Source of the DNA: Bipolaris cookei
Taxonomy: Eukaryota > Ascomycota > Dothideomycetes > Pleosporales > Pleosporaceae
Assembly: GCA_002286855.1 (NCBI GenBank)
Contig: NRSV01000003.1
Location: 676,831-740,830, forward strand
Reading direction: 5' to 3'
DNA: 64,000 bases
The translations under genes were made by a program, and so were the position numbers. This document shows positions 20,465 to 31,965 of the stretch, one piece after another. The notes under the pieces were generated by a model, which had not been told where the DNA came from, did no database searches, and saw only the letters and a list, made by a program, of their open reading frames with translations. The stretch's first letter is position 1, and each line of letters opens with the position of its first letter.

Positions 20465-21359
20465 GGCCACACCGACGTTGTTGGAAACGAAAGAGCAGAC
20501 GCCCTAGCTAAGGCAGCTGCGAAAGAAAGCCCAAAAATAACAAAAACGAGTCTTGCCTACCTAGGCACAAGAATTAAATAGCGAAAAGAAAGAGGCTGGA
20601 TATGAGAGTACACACAATACAAAAGAGAAGCAATAGAGAAGAATAAGCACACATGCGCGGCTAAATTCAATCTAAAGCTACAAAAAGCTATAGCTATCCC
20701 AAGAGGCACAAAAAGAGAAATGTCAAGCGCCTTCTTCTCACTCAAAAATAGGCCACGAATATTTCAACGCCTACCTAGAGAGAGTAAAGAAGAGGGACTC
20801 TAACCTCTGCAACTGCGGGAGACCACAAACGCCAGAGCATATCCTCTTATTCTACAGCTACTACAACGCAGAAAGAAACAAGTTAAAGGCAACTCTCGAC
20901 CAGAAAGTGCTCAGCATGCCACTCCTCCTCCACATTACTACTAGGATAGAAGTTACACTAGCTTTTGTTACTAGCACGAGAGTAGAAACAAGACGGTGGC
21001 ACCTAGGCCAAGAACAAGACTAAAACGTAAACAACAAAAACAGCAAGAAAACCGAACCAAACACAACATAACTATACATTTTCTATATATTCTGTTACTC
21101 TCTTGTTTCCTTACTTCCCCCAAGCAAGAGCCCGCTGGAAGATAGCCTAGCTATCTAACATCTCTTCCTGTTTACCAAACTGCTCTTTAGCACCAGGCGT
21201 CTGCTAGAGGCATAGCCGCAAACAGACAAAAGCCGAAGCACCACAGTAGCACTACACAAAGAAAAAGAAACCCCCACATATGAATAACAAGATAGAATGG
21301 CCTACAGCCAAAGTCTTACATAGCCCCAAGTTGCATATAGACTCTTAACGAAATAATAA
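20465..21359 (+). mobile_element. 5'-truncated Tad-type LINE inserted in the hAT element
   Basis: It starts inside the RNase H domain (GNERADALAKAAAKES near 20485). The ORF2 C-terminal zinc-knuckle-like motif CNCGRPQTPEHILLFY follows near 20815, then a ~400-bp 3' UTR and an AAATAATAA tail. Identical 14-bp repeats TACTAGTACGTAAT at 20451-20464 and 21360-21373 are the target-site duplication. The interrupted frame shows stops. It is the most complete copy in the window of the LINE whose pieces occur at 4710, 5650 and 7441. Confidence 0.85.
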
Positions 21360-21744
21360 TACTAGTACGTAATCGGTCTAACTTCTGCAACACTATACTC
21401 CCTCCACCAGCCATCTAAACAACCCACTATCACGTTTATTTTTTTTGCTTCCGTCGCCCTTATCACATTGCCACCGCCATACCTCCTACGAAACGCGTTA
21501 AATCCTCTGCTGCCCATGGCACTGTCAGCCAGCCTATAGCCGTCGATAGTCAGCTATCGCCATGGCTGTCGTGTCTGTCGCCTCGCAGAGCTCTCGTAGA
21601 GGCGTCCCAAGCTTCAACTTTTGAGTCGCAACTACGCGACTCGCGGCCTGAAGACGCTATCGTCGCGCCTACCGAGGACAGCAAGAGGATAACAGTAGCC
21701 TCTTCGGCAGCAGCCTGGCTACCGCGCTGCGCTGCTGAAGGACC

Positions 21745-23667
21745 CGAGTAAGCTATACTTCGTGTGTGGTCACTGCTACAAGCATAAGTACACAAATACC
21801 GGCGTTGGAATATATGAGACGACGCTCTTAACGTTGTCAGCGCAGCAACACTTAGAGCTGCCCAAGCGCGGCCATGGCCACAGCAAGTCGGCCGTCGCTG
21901 CAAAACCTACCTGGCTACAACGCCTGCTCGAAGACGGCAATAACAACGTGCCGCAGAAGGTGGGTAATGAGCTCGGTGGCAGCCATTAGCCGGCTTGTTG
22001 GGAACAATGACCCTCTCTCTGAGTTTGAAACACCAGCTTTTCGACGCCTTCTTGAAGCTTCTAACACACTAGCAGAACGAGCGCTTTGGACGTCTCATGT
22101 AAGCGTCTCCCAGTATATTGGGCGCTTGTAAAAGCATCAAAAGCCGCACGTTATCTTGCAACTGTCGTAGGCGCTTAGCAAAGTACACCTCAGTTTTGAT
22201 GGATGGACGACAAAGAGCGGCAAGCGTGGCTTTCTAGGCGTCGTTGCGCACTTTGTTGACAGCAGAGGCAACCTGCAGGACTTGCCTATAGCGCTGCCCC
22301 AGTTGACAAGCGCTCACAGTGGCTGGAGAATGGCTGAGGTTATTACAAAAACACTGCAGGAGTTTAAGATTACGTTGCAGTCGATTGGTTACTTCGTGCT
22401 TGATAACGCTACTAACAACGACAGTACTGTTGCAATATTAGCACAAGAGTACGACTTCAATGCCACTAGCCGACGCCTCCGCTGCGGACCTCACACGCTC
22501 GACCTTATCGGCCAGATGCTTCTCTGGGGCCAGGGCGGCGCTGCCTCATTCGACAACGGCGTACAAGAGCTTACCAATGAGCACGACTTCATAGAGGAAT
22601 GGAGGCTCGTGGGCCTACTTGGCGTACTGCTCAGTATCATGAACCATATCAAAACGCTGCAACAGTATAAGCTCTTCGAGGACTTCCAGCGTCTCGTTCA
22701 CGCTGAGCTGCCGTCCAGCGCGTCAGCCGACGATCGCAAGATCCTTGAGCCTGTTAAGCCTGTCGTTACGCGGTGGAACTCGTACTGCTCATGCTTTGAG
22801 CGTGCTGTAAAGCTGCAGTCTGCAGTTAACGCCTACGCTGCTCACCATATACAGCGGATCCAAAGGGAGGACGCGTTTGCGCAAAGTCGTGGCAACAAAT
22901 TGCCAGTTACGCAGCCGTGGATGCGATCAGACGACCTTACAGATGCTGATTGGGCAGTAATTACAAAGCATATAGATATCGTAAAACCGCTCAAGACTGC
23001 TACAAAGCGCCTTGAAGGGCACGCCAAAAGTGGCAACTTTGGGACTGTTGCTGAGATAATTCCAATATTCGAATACCTCTTTACCTACTACGAGCAGCGC
23101 GTCAACGCATACGAGGCGGTTAGCTACAACGAGCACGATGAGTCGCCCGAGGATCACATTGCAATCAACTTGCGTGCAGCCTGGCAGAAAGCCAATGACT
23201 ACTACTCTAGGCTGGACGACTCGCCCGCGTACTACGCTGCTACAATACCCCATCCAATGTACAAGTACTACTGCGATAAGGTGTGGCCTAAGAAGCCCGA
23301 CTGGCTAGAGGCCAATAACGCTAGCTTTCAGGCGCTCTGAACGCAGTACAACACCTCGCCGCGCGCGGTAAGGCCGTCGACAGTGATTCCAAGCGATACA
23401 GACGACGCGATCGATAGCATACTCAACCCTAGTACTGCTAGCAGCCTTATCGCTGATGAGGATGAGTTTAAGAGATGGAAGCGCAGCGAGCCAGCAGCCA
23501 AGAGAGGTACAGAACACGCAGATAACCCCATCAAATACTGGGTGAGCATGCGAGATTACTACCCTGGACTTAGTAAGCTTGCACTTGACTTACTCTCTAT
23601 CCCAGCTTCAAGCTGTGAGTGTGAGCGCCTGTTTAGTGAGCTGGGCGACCTCTTAGAGCCGCGATGA
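21745..23667 (+). pseudogene. hAT transposase, broken by stops and frameshifts
   Basis: Pieces of a hAT transposase in order: BED-finger-like CGHCYKHKYTN (~21768), ETPAFRRLLEA (~22030), SFDGWTTKSGKRGFLGVVAHFVD (~22195, first catalytic Asp), FVLDNATNND (~22398), RRLRCGPHTLDL (~22475), VVTRWNS (~22760), and the C-terminal dimerisation domain LSKLALDLLSIPASSCECERLFSELGDLLEPR (~23570-23665). The longest open part is 22282-23340. Stops at about 22129, 22168 and 23338 separate the blocks, so no complete transposase can be made. C-to-T type changes are consistent with RIP. Confidence 0.85.
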
Positions 23668-23680
23668 CGAGGTAGTGGAG

Positions 23681-23682
23681 GA

Positions 23683-23715
<33 letters not shown>

Positions 23716-23755
23716 CGACGGCGGCGACGACGACGACGACGACGACGATGACAAT
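23681..23755 (+). repeat. Trinucleotide repeat tract (GCA then GAC)
   Basis: About ten GCA units are followed by GAC units, located just after the last readable transposase codon. Depending on frame they would encode poly-Ala/poly-Asp. They probably expanded after the element died. Confidence 0.9.
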
Positions 23756-23951
23756 ATGGAATTTGTTGTGCGGGCTGACAACTTGGGACGACAAAACTTA
23801 ACACTAAGGCTAGCACTAATACAAGCGATTAAGTCTATCAATCAAACCTCAATCAAGCCTCAATCAAACTCACAATCTCAGCTTGTTAGCCCTAACAATC
23901 CAAGCTAACGCCTCAGCTTAGATTGGCTTGATTGTTGACATCTATGATGAC

Positions 23952-24013
23952 AACATAGGGGGGGCTCAGCACTTTAAATTGATTTATTATTATTTTTATT
24001 ACATAGGGGGGCT
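23952..24013. repeat. Small insertion with A/T tail flanked by direct repeats
   Basis: The sequence ACATAGGGGGG(G)CT occurs at about 23953 and again at 24001. Between them are ~36 bp ending in TTATTATTATTTTTATT. This looks like a very short, 5'-truncated retroposed fragment with its target duplication, next to the hAT border. Confidence 0.45.
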
Positions 24014-26023
24014 TCTAGAAAATGCGTGGTCGGTGTACCTGAGACATGCGCAGTAGATTGCAGTAGTTGCAGTACGTATCAGTGTCATTCTCGATGCCGA
24101 GTCAGAGTGTTTCTCTGAGCTGAGTAGCCATAGTAGTACCACGAAAGTGTCTGAAGCTTCCCTGGCCTATCGTTCAAGTATTGCCACATTGACCTGAGAG
24201 AGGTTGCCTCTCTTCCCCCCCTCCCCCTCCCCCCCTTTTTTTTTCTATTGTTTGCCTCATAGGTTCCCTTCTCATCAGGAGGCTGAGAGAGATCGCCTTG
24301 CTTGCCTTTTCAATGGGCCAAGTTTCTTATCGCCAGACAAAACTGAATCGTAGCATTGAAGCTGACAGGACAAGTGCCGTTACTCCTTGCCTTGTGCACT
24401 ATTATTTTTCACTTTGCAAATGAACACACGTACGTACGTGTTGCTCTCTCTCTTTTTTTTAGAAAAAAAAAAACAAGAAAAACATCGGCGTCATACGTGA
24501 CCGTGTTCGCGTGATATTGGTATGACTGCTGCTCACCGACGCAGAGAGCAATTATGCATTCGCTGCTATACTACTGCTCACCGGCGGTCAAATACAATGA
24601 CATTCCATGTGTGACAGAGTCATTCACATGTCACCAGTACATTGGAACAAAAGGGAACATGCTTGGTCATACTTACCTCAGCAACTTACGAAGGTTGCGT
24701 GATCTCGGTGTGCGAACACTCGAACCGCCCACTCATCTTTGCCGACCGCATTCGTTCTCGGACATTTTCTCTGCCCTTCCCCCCCTTCCCTTATGCTTAT
24801 TTTGCATCCTTGCACGTTTGGAGTTGTGATGGGTTTGGAGTTGTGATGGGTTTGGAGCTGTGATGGGTTTGGAGCTGTGATGGGTTTGGAGCTGTGATGG
24901 GTTTGTGGGGCCCGTCGCAAGTTCCAGTAGTACTATCTTGTACTACATACACACACACACACTCACGCACGCACTAAGATTCTGCATGCATCTTTTCCAT
25001 CGCGGTCATCGGCGTCGTCGGAGTCGTCGTGGCCCTGCATTAACTTTGTTATGCGAGGGGTCCCCCCCCTTTGTGGGCTCGCTCTAAGTATTGGCCGAAC
25101 ACTCTATGTGCGGATACCCTTGGGACGATCCACAATGTTGGGAATGTCACTTCTGCCTATTCTGTAGGTGTTATCTGACCACATTTTATTGAATCTTATT
25201 TTATGCACTGTACTTTGTCTTCTCCTTGGCTCAGGAATTACACCGGCGGTCTCCTGTCGCAGGACGGATGTACTTCCTTTTTGACGCGCTATGCATTTTA
25301 AAAGTGAGCGGTCATAGAGATCAACGCCCGGTATTAAAGAGCCGGCGATGAGCGGTTCTGCCGATCGAGATGCCAAGCCAAAGGGGTTGTGACCGACTAC
25401 AAACTAGTGAAACCCCGCATCTTATTTCCTTGTTTGCTGTAGATCGGTGGTTAAGATAGGAATCGCACTACTAATGTTCGGGAATTTTCTTGACCGGCAT
25501 GCAAGAAGCAGTGCGTTCCAACAACATTACTGTAAGATTCTTTTTTAAATTTTTTTTGCTGTTGCGAAAGTTTCCGCCTTGCTGATGGGGCGAGCAGATT
25601 GGAACGTCGACTATAGCAACTAGAGAACGGAGAAGGACAACAGTGCTCCGAGTGAGAATTGTGGTGTGGTGGGGCCTGTAAGACGCCCACATCAACGACA
25701 TAGGGACTGAGCTAGCTATATGAATGAGCTATGCCAAATACAGCAATAAGAGCGACTTCTGGGACTTGGGCGCAACTGCGACCTCAGCTCAGGTCCCGGA
25801 TCGCAGGCTTTACCGTTAGGCCGGAATAATTACCCGACATGAAGAACCGGTCTCAAGCAATACATTTTGTTATAATAAGACCAAAGAAGAGTTATAGCGT
25901 ACGGTGGTAGGGCAGTGCCGTAAGTAAGCACATGCTTCTGCGATTGTTCGTTGAAACCCCTGACCGGCCGGCGAGTCAGGGTTCAAGGTACCATCTGCCG
26001 AGTCAGCTTAAGATGTGCATATG
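24014..26023. other. Gene-poor spacer with low-complexity tracts
   Basis: It holds C/T-rich and A-rich tracts (about 24210-24245 and 24450-24480), a CA repeat near 24950 and the minisatellite listed separately. A minus-strand frame at 25104-25376 (90 codons) matches nothing I know. Near 25750-25830 there is a tRNA-like D-arm but no T-arm. No gene is supported. Confidence 0.45.
24817..24906 (+). repeat. 17-bp minisatellite, five copies
   Basis: Five near-perfect copies of TTTGGAGCTGTGATGGG (the first two carry GTT instead of GCT), plus a partial sixth. Confidence 0.95.
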
Positions 26024-26025
26024 TA

Positions 26026-27280
26026 CAGAGGTGCCCGTCAAAAGTCTTTGCCCATCTTAGCGGGCATGAGTTTTTGAGCTATTCCTAATCTAGAAAATCC
26101 TCCGGCAGCTCTGGCTCTGGCTCTAGCTTCCTAAGCCGCTTACCCTGCTTGTACTCGTTGCCGCCTTCGAGCTCAGTAATCTGTTTAATGTGATATGAAA
26201 TTTGCTCAATCCAAGCCTGTATCTTCTCCTGAGATAGATCTCTCCAGCACTGCTCCCATACCCATATTCCCTCTGCTCTATTCTTAGGTGCCCCCTTCTT
26301 AGTATTAGCTCTTTTCATCCATGGCCAGCAAGGCTCAATCGCATTCAAGTCAGGCGAGTTCCCACACCAGAGGATCTTCTCAGCTTCATGAAGACTATGA
26401 ATTTAGCGTTGGACATAGTGGTCGTGAGAAGACGGCTTATCTTCCTGTATAACTGTTTTAGGCCGATCAGTCTTACATTCTTTTGCGATAGGAGCCAGCT
26501 TTGGTAGAAGAATAGTTGTCTGGTATCGATACCAGTTAATCCATGAGCCACTAAGTCGGCTAAGCTTTCCTGTTTTCGTATTCCCCTTCCACCGAGCCTG
26601 CCGGCCAGGCTTATTCCGGAATTCCGGAGGGTAAGATGACGTATTCCATTTTCAAGCTCCCACGCAGCCTTCTTGATAGGCTCAAGCATTTTATTTAGTT
26701 TGTCAATCCAAGAAGTGACAGCCTCCTCTTCATTTGTTTCTGGCGTCCAGCAGTGGCAGGAGCCCTTCTTATCGTATGAGAAACAGCCCCAAAACATAAA
26801 CTCAGAATAGCCTTTCCATCTCTCGCGAATACAGCTCCGTAGGAAGGCCTCATCTGCCCTTTTCTATATCTGGTATCCACCACGTCTATGGTTAAGGACG
26901 ACAGGGGTTTCTCCTGACTAGATAACGTTCTTCCAGTCTTCAAGCGTCCAGTCTGCGTGCTCTAGGCACTACCTATTATCGTTCCTCTCTCATCTTCTTG
27001 GGCAACCCAGGCTTCCTCGTTGGCTTGGTCTCCCTGAAGCCTTCCTCTCTTAAGACTCGCCTGACTGTAGATGCTGAGACATTGGATTACGAGTAGAATT
27101 ATCGTGATAAACCATAGCGATAGTACTAAGACTAAGAAATAGAAAAGCAAGTAACTATAGAGAGCAATATTTGAGGCTGAGGAGAACGAGCCACGTAGGC
27201 TCGGAGATGATTCCCGATTAGAAACAGTGCGTATACCCCTGCTCTGCAAGGTGGGCAAAGACTTTTGACGGGCACCATCG
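26026..27280 (-). mobile_element. Tc1/mariner element with 25-bp inverted repeats, inactive
   Basis: Perfect inverted repeats GGTGCCCGTCAAAAGTCTTT (plus GCCCA) lie at 26030-26054 and 27252-27276. A few bases beyond them TA stands on each side (26024-26025 and 27281-27282), the TA target duplication of this superfamily. The element is 1255 bp long, usual for Tc1/mariner. It encodes one degraded transposase on the minus strand. Confidence 0.9.
26085..27110 (-). pseudogene. Tc1/mariner (DDE_3) transposase pseudogene
   Basis: Minus-strand blocks: a helix-turn-helix end (SASTVRRVLREEGF near 27060, then TRKPGLPKK), the first catalytic Asp region where TGG of VIWSDET is TAG (about 26925), MFWGCFSYDKKG (~26797), and NAIEPCWPWMKRANTKKGAPKNRAE (~26345), followed by the C-terminal WIEQI...ELEGGNEY. 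Frames change between blocks. The Trp-to-stop change is of the RIP type. A functional transposase cannot be produced. Confidence 0.85.
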
Positions 27281-27702
27281 TACGGTTAGAACAAAAGGGA
27301 ATTGCCGGAGGGCTATCGTAAACCCTGATTCCATGGGGAAGGCGATGGACAAGCTGAGGTGCTTTAGTGTTGTCACTGGTGCAAAAAGGCGATGTCATTG
27401 CATGTCATTGTACAGCGGTGCATGACCAAAAGCGAAAATCTCTATCAATGGCACGGGGTCGAGTGAAGTGCCGAAGAGTCATAGCTCAACGACGGCTTGT
27501 ACTTTGTATGTAGGAACAACAAGTGAGGCTGCTTGGACATTTTCCTTTCCGGTTTGGCAGACGTGAACCCCCACATGCATCAGAGTATGTAATTGCTGTT
27601 CAAGATGGCCAAACTTTATTTGTAACGCAAGCTATGGTGGGGCTTTGGACCAAGGTGCTATTGCAGGTGGATACACGGAGAAGGCTCCGTTGATAGTATG
27701 TA

Positions 27703-27760
<58 letters not shown>

Positions 27761-30700
27761 TGTGTGTGTGCATAGTTACATAAGTATGTATATACTAGTA
27801 TGTACTAGTATGTACTCAAGTAAGTACATATATAACACACATACTTACATAGGACATGGGACAATTTGCAGGGCGTATGGCGGTTAGTCGAGGGCGAACG
27901 TTGGGCAAACGGTCAGCTTAGAAGCGCGCTTAGACGGAGAGTAACGAGTATGAGGACGATTAGGGTTAGGCAATACTTTGGCCACTGACTCCTGAAGATC
28001 AACGATTGGGTTCTGGTGAAGCGGACACTATCCGGCAGAATGCTGATCTCCAGAGTCCTGGAATGAGCGTATGCCTGACAGAGTGGCACATGTCCCTAAG
28101 CCAGAGTTTCAACTATAGGTGAAGCCAAGACACGTAAGCTTTTTTGTAGTATATGTATGTGCGCGGATACGCGGTGTGCTAATTAGTGCACGGGGAACGA
28201 ATGATGCAGAGCAGTCACTTCGCGACTCGACAAGTATGGGGTGCAAATTGGTCAGTGGCTGTCACGTCTGATGGGCGCTTGAGGCAAAACCAAACAGGAA
28301 CTTTCCAAGCGAGGTACGGTTACGACTGACTGAGGGCATGTATCGTATCGGTACATGCTTCAAGGTTTGACCGTCTTTGGGGACGTTTGGCCCAAGCGTT
28401 TTAGGGCGACAGACCCCAGTCTGGTGATTACTTCACATATACCGCAAGCAACAATGAACCGCCAGACATGTCGCCACGCCGGTAGCCGGAGGATGGAGAG
28501 AGTTGTCAGAGTTTCAGGGGAGGGTCGTATGCTTGGGCCTGCATATACTAGGCTTACCGGACTCTTTGGGTTTATGTAGGTAAATACGTATCAAGACGGA
28601 CCAATATAGGGGACGTGTACCTGAAACCGAGTCTTTGTAATACAGAGGGTTGCTAGGGTTTGGGCGATGTTGCGCGAAGCAGGGATAGTGTAAGCGAAGC
28701 ATAAGCAAAGAGGAGGCACGGAGGGAGCAAAACGTGGAAGCGAGTGTAGATATTACACCGTCAAACTTGGGGTCATGTCCGCAGGGCTGGCGTGGTGATT
28801 GTCTCTAGATGACGAGCTCTGGGGATCGGGCTGACTGGAAAGGGCTGAGCAGGGTCAAGGGTTGAAGGGTATTTGGGGTTGCTTGTAGGGCGAGAAATGG
28901 GGAGGGTGGCACGTGGCGAGTTGTTGATGCACCCGGCAGCTGTGTCCGTTTTGGCCTGTGGCCGAGGCAGATGGTGGAGCTGGGGGAAGAGGTGCTGGGG
29001 CGAGAGGCAGCGTGGGGCGTGGTGAAGGATTGGGTGATTGATGTGACGCTGGTGTGAGAGAGGGGACAGGGCCAGCTGGCAGATGCGAGACGGCGCTCGG
29101 TGCAGCAATGGCCGTGGTAGTGTACCAAGTATGTAGAGCAGGTAGAGCAGGTAGAGCAGGCAGAGCCGAGAAAGGCGTCGTAGCTTGCTTGCTGGCTGGT
29201 TGTCGTCAAGAAAGAGGACAATGTACACGCCGTGTACGCATAGTATACAGAGATGGAGAGTGCAGGAACGTGGCAGCATGGTGGCGCCCCCACAAGCGCC
29301 TGCGAACAGTGTACCGGTGCACAGTTGCAAAGCAACGCAACGGCTGCCGACGGCGACGCGTACGCCACAGCCAATCAGTGGGGGCACATCGGCCGAGCGC
29401 TGAAGCAAGCGTAGATAGTGAGTACATAGTGTGGCGGCGTGAGATGTGGTCGCTCCTGCCATGGGCCTCGCGCTGCTACTGCAACTGGCAGGCACGCGTC
29501 GCGAACCCCCAAGGCACGGAAGTCGCGACTAAGCGAACGGCCAAGGACGGCGAGCTGCCAGGGGGAAGCCACCACCAGGGCCAACTGCACTGTGGCCGTT
29601 CACCAGCGGGACCAGCGCCTCTCGCCTGCGAGTGCCCACCCACACCAGCCTACTGATCGTGCACCCTCTCCTCCCAGGGCCCTCCATCGATCGGTTCATG
29701 TCCGGAGCGTTTCAGATACAACTACACAACAATTTAGCCAAAAGGCACACAATGGCTGCACTAGTGCCCTGTATCTTTGCAGCTGCCCAAGCCAGCGTCC
29801 GCCGCCTGCAAGTCCGACGTGAGCTAGGCTAAGGCAATACCAGAGACCTGGTCCAAAGGAAGGGAAGGAGAAAAAAGCTTCGAGTATCCAATGCCCTCGG
29901 TCCGTCGTCATGGACAGGCGACATGACATGGACAGGGCGCTCGCCGACGTCGCCCTTGGCTGCTCCAGCTACGAGATATCCACGACCTCCGAGGCCAGAA
30001 GACAGGCTGCCCAGGCGATACCCTCCGCGCCTCACCAACCAACACCCTTGCCCCCCACCTGGTGGCGGTACGATAGATGCTGCACATATGGCGAGAGAAA
30101 AATCGAGACGCCTCAGAAGGACCGAAGGGATTTTGTATCAGATCGCGACTCCCACGTGCAATCGCCAGGCTTGGACTGCCGTCCGGGCTATTGGAGTGCA
30201 GGTCATGCACCAAGACCATAGCCACAGCGCCGGGTCAGGCCTCGCGCGCATTAACCGACCACTGGCCGTCACCACGTACTGCAGTCCACTTGCGAGACTT
30301 GGCCAGTGACATCCACATCCCGGACCAGGTCTTGTGCAACCCGGCTGTGGAAACGCTGGCTGTCCTTAATCACCATGACGCGACTGGACAAGACTCGAGC
30401 TTCGCCAGGGCCCTGCTAGCGAGATGAACAATGTGGAGAAGGACGCGCTGTTGCAGCCAATTTGTCGCAGACGCTAGCATACCATGACGCCGCCAGCAGT
30501 TCACGTCGGCCTTATCCCTGCGGCCACGCACCTTGCAGCGCCTCGACACCTCCAGCCAGTGTCGGGGGATCATCGCTGCGGGCATTCGCTACCGACCATG
30601 TCACGTCACTACCCTCTTGCCAGAGCCACACATGCTCTCATTTGCGCAAACCAAACTCTCCGGCCCTGGAGCCTGCGTCAGCTCCCTCTCCCTCTCTCGT

Positions 30701-31965
30701 GTGGGCAAGGCACGTCGGCCCTGTCTCCATCCGGCTCTTCGTCCTCCTCTCGTCTTTGTCATCTGAGATCCCCGACACCACTGCTCGACCCCAGCCAGCC
30801 CTAGCTAGCTCAACCACCACCTCTTACCTCCCCCTCCCCCTCCTAAACGTTCGCGTGCACAGAGCCTTTCTAAATTAACCTCACATAGCCTGTCCATATG
30901 CTTGACGGATTGACGGCTCCTGCAGTGCGCCGCCATGAATGCGGCCCTTATATAGCATCGGACCCAACGACACATTATCGTATAGTTTGCTCCACTAGGC
31001 CGAGGTAGGAAATTATCGTGGCTTGAGCACCCCCTCCAAGCGTCGCAAATACAAGTGGATCACGCCGCCACTGACGCTAGGCGGCTACCGCTGGCTGTCA
31101 TCGCATCACACCGTCGAGACATGACAGGCAGTGTGTCCCAAGCACCACACAAGTCCAAAGGGGTCCGAGAGCCAACAGGTCATGACGCTTGGACTCTAGC
31201 CCTCGTCTTCACACCCTTCCATCCATACACGCACATCACTTGGCTCATGCAGGCCCACCAACAGCAGCCTGGCCTCGCAAAGATGATCTTGTGCTTGTGA
31301 GGAAGGAGGGCTTTTGAACCCTGTGAAATCCTTTGGTGCAAAAAAAGGCGCCCTAACGCAGCAGTCCTGTCGCGTAGTAGCGTCGACATACCTCGCCACT
31401 TTTAATCATCCACGCATTCAACCAAACAGGGTCGTCTAAATTTCTATATGCGGACCCTACTTGTCTTTGTTGTATGCAGCCATTGCTTTTGGCGCCCTCT
31501 CTATTCTGAACATTTCAATACACCCCCGCTGAGGCACAGCTGCTGTACAAACGACTAACTGCCAAACTACCCGTCACTTATTAGTGTCAGTGCGCAACTG
31601 CCTTATCCTCGCTTTCCTACCACGTCGTTTTATTTGCCCAGGCCCTTGACTATTCCTCGTTCTCGGCCCCGGCCTGTCAGTGCGTTTGCGAAAGTATTGA
31701 TTAGATCAGGATTCCCATGGCTCGGTAGATCAGCAAGTGTCCCGCCAACTACTCCCGCAGACCAGATCGTAGTGCCGGTTCCAACGTTTGAGAAGTCGCT
31801 TTGCCCTACCTTCAAGGTATGTATCGCCGTTTAGCTCCCTTTCCAACAATCTCCTGTTGTGGGGCCCTTGCTGAACTTTAAACATTCGATGCTTATATCC
31901 TTAGGTCCTTCAATGCGCCACCAGGTTTTGGGCACTGACACTCGGGTCTTGCGACAATATTACAC
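27281..31965. other. Long gene-free stretch, 4.7 kb
   Basis: It contains a TG microsatellite and, around 28.8-30.9 kb, GC-richer DNA with long overlapping frames on both strands (for example 28773-29495 minus and 29054-29656 plus). Their products are rich in Arg, Ser, Pro and Cys, have no recognisable motifs and are mutually antisense. I read them as chance frames in GC-rich DNA. A 10-bp unit (GTAGAGCAG type) is repeated about four times near 29131-29168. The last ~1 kb is upstream DNA of the Zn-cluster gene. Confidence 0.5.
27697..27770 (+). repeat. (TG)n microsatellite
   Basis: TATG units are followed by more than 25 TG units with one interruption (TTTG). ATACATACT-type palindromic sequence follows. 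Confidence 0.97.

Larger units (their letters stand above)
20260..23946 (+). mobile_element. Degraded hAT transposon containing a LINE insertion
   Basis: Imperfect terminal inverted repeats share TGTCAACAATCAA (5' near 20266; 3' as its complement ending near 23943). They are flanked by near-identical 8-bp direct repeats, GTGACAAC (20252-20259) and ATGACAAC (23947-23954), the length typical of hAT target duplications. Both ends carry repeated GGCTTGATT subterminal motifs. The transposase lies at about 21.7-23.7 kb and is broken by stops. A LINE occupies 20465-21359. Confidence 0.78.

Noticed and set aside
23653..23908. Poly-Ala/poly-Asp and poly-Ser/Arg proteins over the trinucleotide tract
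   Set aside because: Produced by the GCA/GAC repeat in different frames after the dead hAT transposase; no start or domain support.
25750..25830. Possible tRNA on the minus strand (D-arm like GGCCTAACGGTAAAGCC)
   Set aside because: No B-box or T-arm and no closing acceptor stem could be found.
27645..27887. 80-codon frame with a CVCVCV stretch
   Set aside because: It is the translated TG microsatellite.
28773..29495. 240-codon minus-strand frame, with plus-strand frames opposite
   Set aside because: Composition is Ser/Pro/Cys/Arg-rich without any motif, similar length frames exist on the opposite strand, and no splice-consistent gene model emerges.
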